33,094 nt of DNA from positions 6,200 through 39,293 of the forward strand of contig CAJTMZ010000012.1 of NCBI GenBank assembly GCA_910577445.1, in the 5' to 3' direction. The stretch's first letter is position 1. Each line of letters begins with the position of its first letter. The DNA is from an uncultured Lachnospiraceae bacterium (lineage in GTDB: Bacteria; Bacillota; Clostridia; Lachnospirales; Lachnospiraceae). Below, piece after piece: positions 31,675 through 33,094 of the stretch. The notes under the pieces were generated by a model, which saw only the letters and a program-made list of their open reading frames with translations, ran no database searches and was not told the DNA's origin. The position numbers and the translations under genes are program-made.

Positions 31675-32991
31675 TTAAGGTATAATTTCCTCATAAATGC
31701 GCAAAAGCCGCCGGTAATTCGTTTCACCGTTATGAACCTCGCGGGCCCTCTTCCTTGCTTTCCCGGAAATCCGCTCCGCCAGACAAAGGCCGTTTTCATC
31801 CGTACCGGTATCCCACAACCGTTCTATTGCCTCCGCCAGTTTTGCCGCGTCCCCCGCCGGAAACAAAAGGCCGTCCTCGCCGTCCCTAATCATATCCGGA
31901 ATCCCTCCGGCCATAGACGCCGCCACCGGTACGCCAAGAAGCTGGGCCTCCCCCACCGTGTTGGGCGAATTTTCCAGAACGGAGGCGCACACAAAGACGC
32001 TGCTTTTCAGATACCGCGCTTTCATCTCCTCCCCGCTCAGTTTTCCCAGCATCACCACGCGTTCTTCCAGCCCATACCGCTTTATCAGGGAAAGCAGGTA
32101 TTTTCCGTAAGCCGGCAGCTTTAATTTTTCTTTTAGTGTCCTATGGGAAATCACGCTGTTACCCGCTACGTACAGCTTACAGTCGGGATATTTCCCTGCA
32201 AGCAGCGCCATTGCCTCCAGAACGAAGTGCATCCCCTTTAAAGGGTAATCCCCCTGTCCCAGAAAAATGCTGTGAGGCTCGCATTTTCCCAAATGCCACT
32301 CCCCCTCGTAAAAAGCCTCCCGCAGCGTTTCATTCATGGGATAATACCTTGCACCGGGATTTATCCGCGCCGAGCCTTCCCTGTCAAACCGGGTCCTTCC
32401 CGTAATATTCCCGCAGTTTCTTATCGCCTCCGCCTCGTTTTCCCCGCGGCGGATAAATTTTTCCTGCTGCTCTCTGATGGAATCCTTTCTGATAAAATCC
32501 CGGAACGTCACTTTCCGCCGCACCGCCTCCGGCAGTCCCGCCATATAAACTTTCGCAATCTCCCCGCAAAGTCCCTGAATCCCAATCAGCGTCCGCTCCG
32601 TTTTTCCAAAAGCCCTCGCCGCCGCCAGCGCATGGGGAAATTCCGTTCCGAATATGTGAATCATATCCGGCTGAAAATCCCGGAAAATCTCCCGGAAATC
32701 CTCCTCCATACCGGCGTCATAAATCTCGGGCGTATTTAAATTTTCCGCAAAAGGATAGCAACTTACGCCATTTGCGAAAAATACGCCTGCTGCCCCCGCT
32801 TTTTTCTGAATCAGCTCCTGCATCTGCCCTTCACCCATCGGAAAACATACCCCCAGCGTAAAAGGCGTTTCCTCCCGCTGTACCCGCTCAAAAATCCCCG
32901 AAAGCCACCCCTCCCGGTTGCTGTAGGGCATATTCAGTTCCCGCCCGATTGCGGGCAGCATGATATTGCAAATCCATAAAATTTTATGCAT
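31675..32991 (-). CDS. GT4-family glycosyltransferase
   Basis: A GT-B fold enzyme of 438 residues. The N-terminus MHKILWICNIMLPAIGREL is typical of GT4 enzymes in Lachnospiraceae polysaccharide clusters. The C-terminal half contains FLGQGDYPLKGMHFVLEAM and the donor-binding EX7E motif in LENSPNTVGEAQLLGVP (E340 and E348), followed by GGIPDMIRDGEDGLLFP. Like many surface-glycan transferases it has no membrane helix. CGGAG 6 bases upstream of the ATG is the ribosome binding site. The gene appears to continue a cluster that extends past the right edge. Confidence 0.85.
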   Translation of the reverse strand: MHKILWICNIMLPAIGRELNMPYSNREGWLSGIFERVQREETPFTLGVCFPMGEGQMQELIQKKAGAAGVFFANGVSCYPFAENLNTPEIYDAGMEEDFREIFRDFQPDMIHIFGTEFPHALAAARAFGKTERTLIGIQGLCGEIAKVYMAGLPEAVRRKVTFRDFIRKDSIREQQEKFIRRGENEAEAIRNCGNITGRTRFDREGSARINPGARYYPMNETLREAFYEGEWHLGKCEPHSIFLGQGDYPLKGMHFVLEAMALLAGKYPDCKLYVAGNSVISHRTLKEKLKLPAYGKYLLSLIKRYGLEERVVMLGKLSGEEMKARYLKSSVFVCASVLENSPNTVGEAQLLGVPVAASMAGGIPDMIRDGEDGLLFPAGDAAKLAEAIERLWDTGTDENGLCLAERISGKARKRAREVHNGETNYRRLLRIYEEIIP

Positions 32992-33017
32992 GATTTTCTC
33001 CGGCTGTGTAAAGTTTA

Positions 33018-33094
33018 TTATCCTTTCGTGCGGGTTTTCCTGCGATACAGCAATCCTTTCACCCTGTTATATATCCCCGCCGTTCTTTCATTTC
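33018..33094 (-). CDS. C-terminal end of a gene cut by the right edge
   Basis: The minus-strand frame entering from the right edge reads NERTAGIYNRVKGLLYRRKTRTKG and stops with TAA at 33018-33020, 27 bases before the GT4 start codon. The basic, charged end and the location suggest the tail of another polysaccharide-cluster gene, but 25 codons are too few to name a family. Confidence 0.4.
   Translation of the reverse strand, partial: NERTAGIYNRVKGLLYRRKTRTKG

Overview
The window looks like a chromosomal segment of a spore-forming, Gram-positive Clostridia bacterium, probably Lachnospiraceae-like. The grounds are strong AGGAGG ribosome binding sites, a YaaH-type LysM-GH18 cortex hydrolase, CUT1 sugar transporters without their own ATPase, and the protein style. 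No rRNA or tRNA gene is visible, so the taxonomy is an inference.

Layout. (1) 1-1280 is mobile-element debris: a serine recombinase pseudogene with stops and frameshifts abuts the 5' part of an IS256-family transposase gene. (2) 1280-9510 is a visibly AT-richer operon on the minus strand: LacI-type regulator, sugar-binding lipoprotein, two permeases and two overlapping GH127 beta-L-arabinofuranosidase genes. A TTGACA-17-TATATT promoter is followed by two identical 18-bp palindromic operators. (3) 9577-11010 (plus strand) has four direct repeats at exact 11-bp spacing, a 47-residue membrane protein gene and the LysM-GH18 gene. (4) 11063-14276 (minus) holds an M19 dipeptidase, a solitary PseB-like dehydratase and an HTH-membrane protein. 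(5) 14525-18422 (minus) is a three-gene glycosyltransferase cluster (GT-C, GT2, GT4). (6) 18586-20569 is a divergent pair, a P-loop kinase-like protein and an AAA_14/DUF4143 ATPase, sharing an inverted repeat. (7) 20735-30044 (minus) is a second sugar operon: AraC regulator, nucleoside-hydrolase-like protein, LplB- and LplC-type permeases, solute-binding lipoprotein, GH51 arabinofuranosidase and GH42 beta-galactosidase. (8) 30262-33094 (minus) has a MATE exporter, a GT4 glycosyltransferase and the tail of one more gene.

Together the two sugar operons suggest uptake and intracellular trimming of plant arabinose-containing oligosaccharides. The first fits beta-linked arabinofuranosides (extensin-type chains). 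The second fits alpha-linked arabinofuranosyl and beta-galactosyl units (arabinan or arabinogalactan fragments). None of the predicted glycosidases has an evident signal peptide, so oligosaccharides would be imported first. Both importers would need a shared MsmX/UgpC-type ATPase encoded elsewhere.
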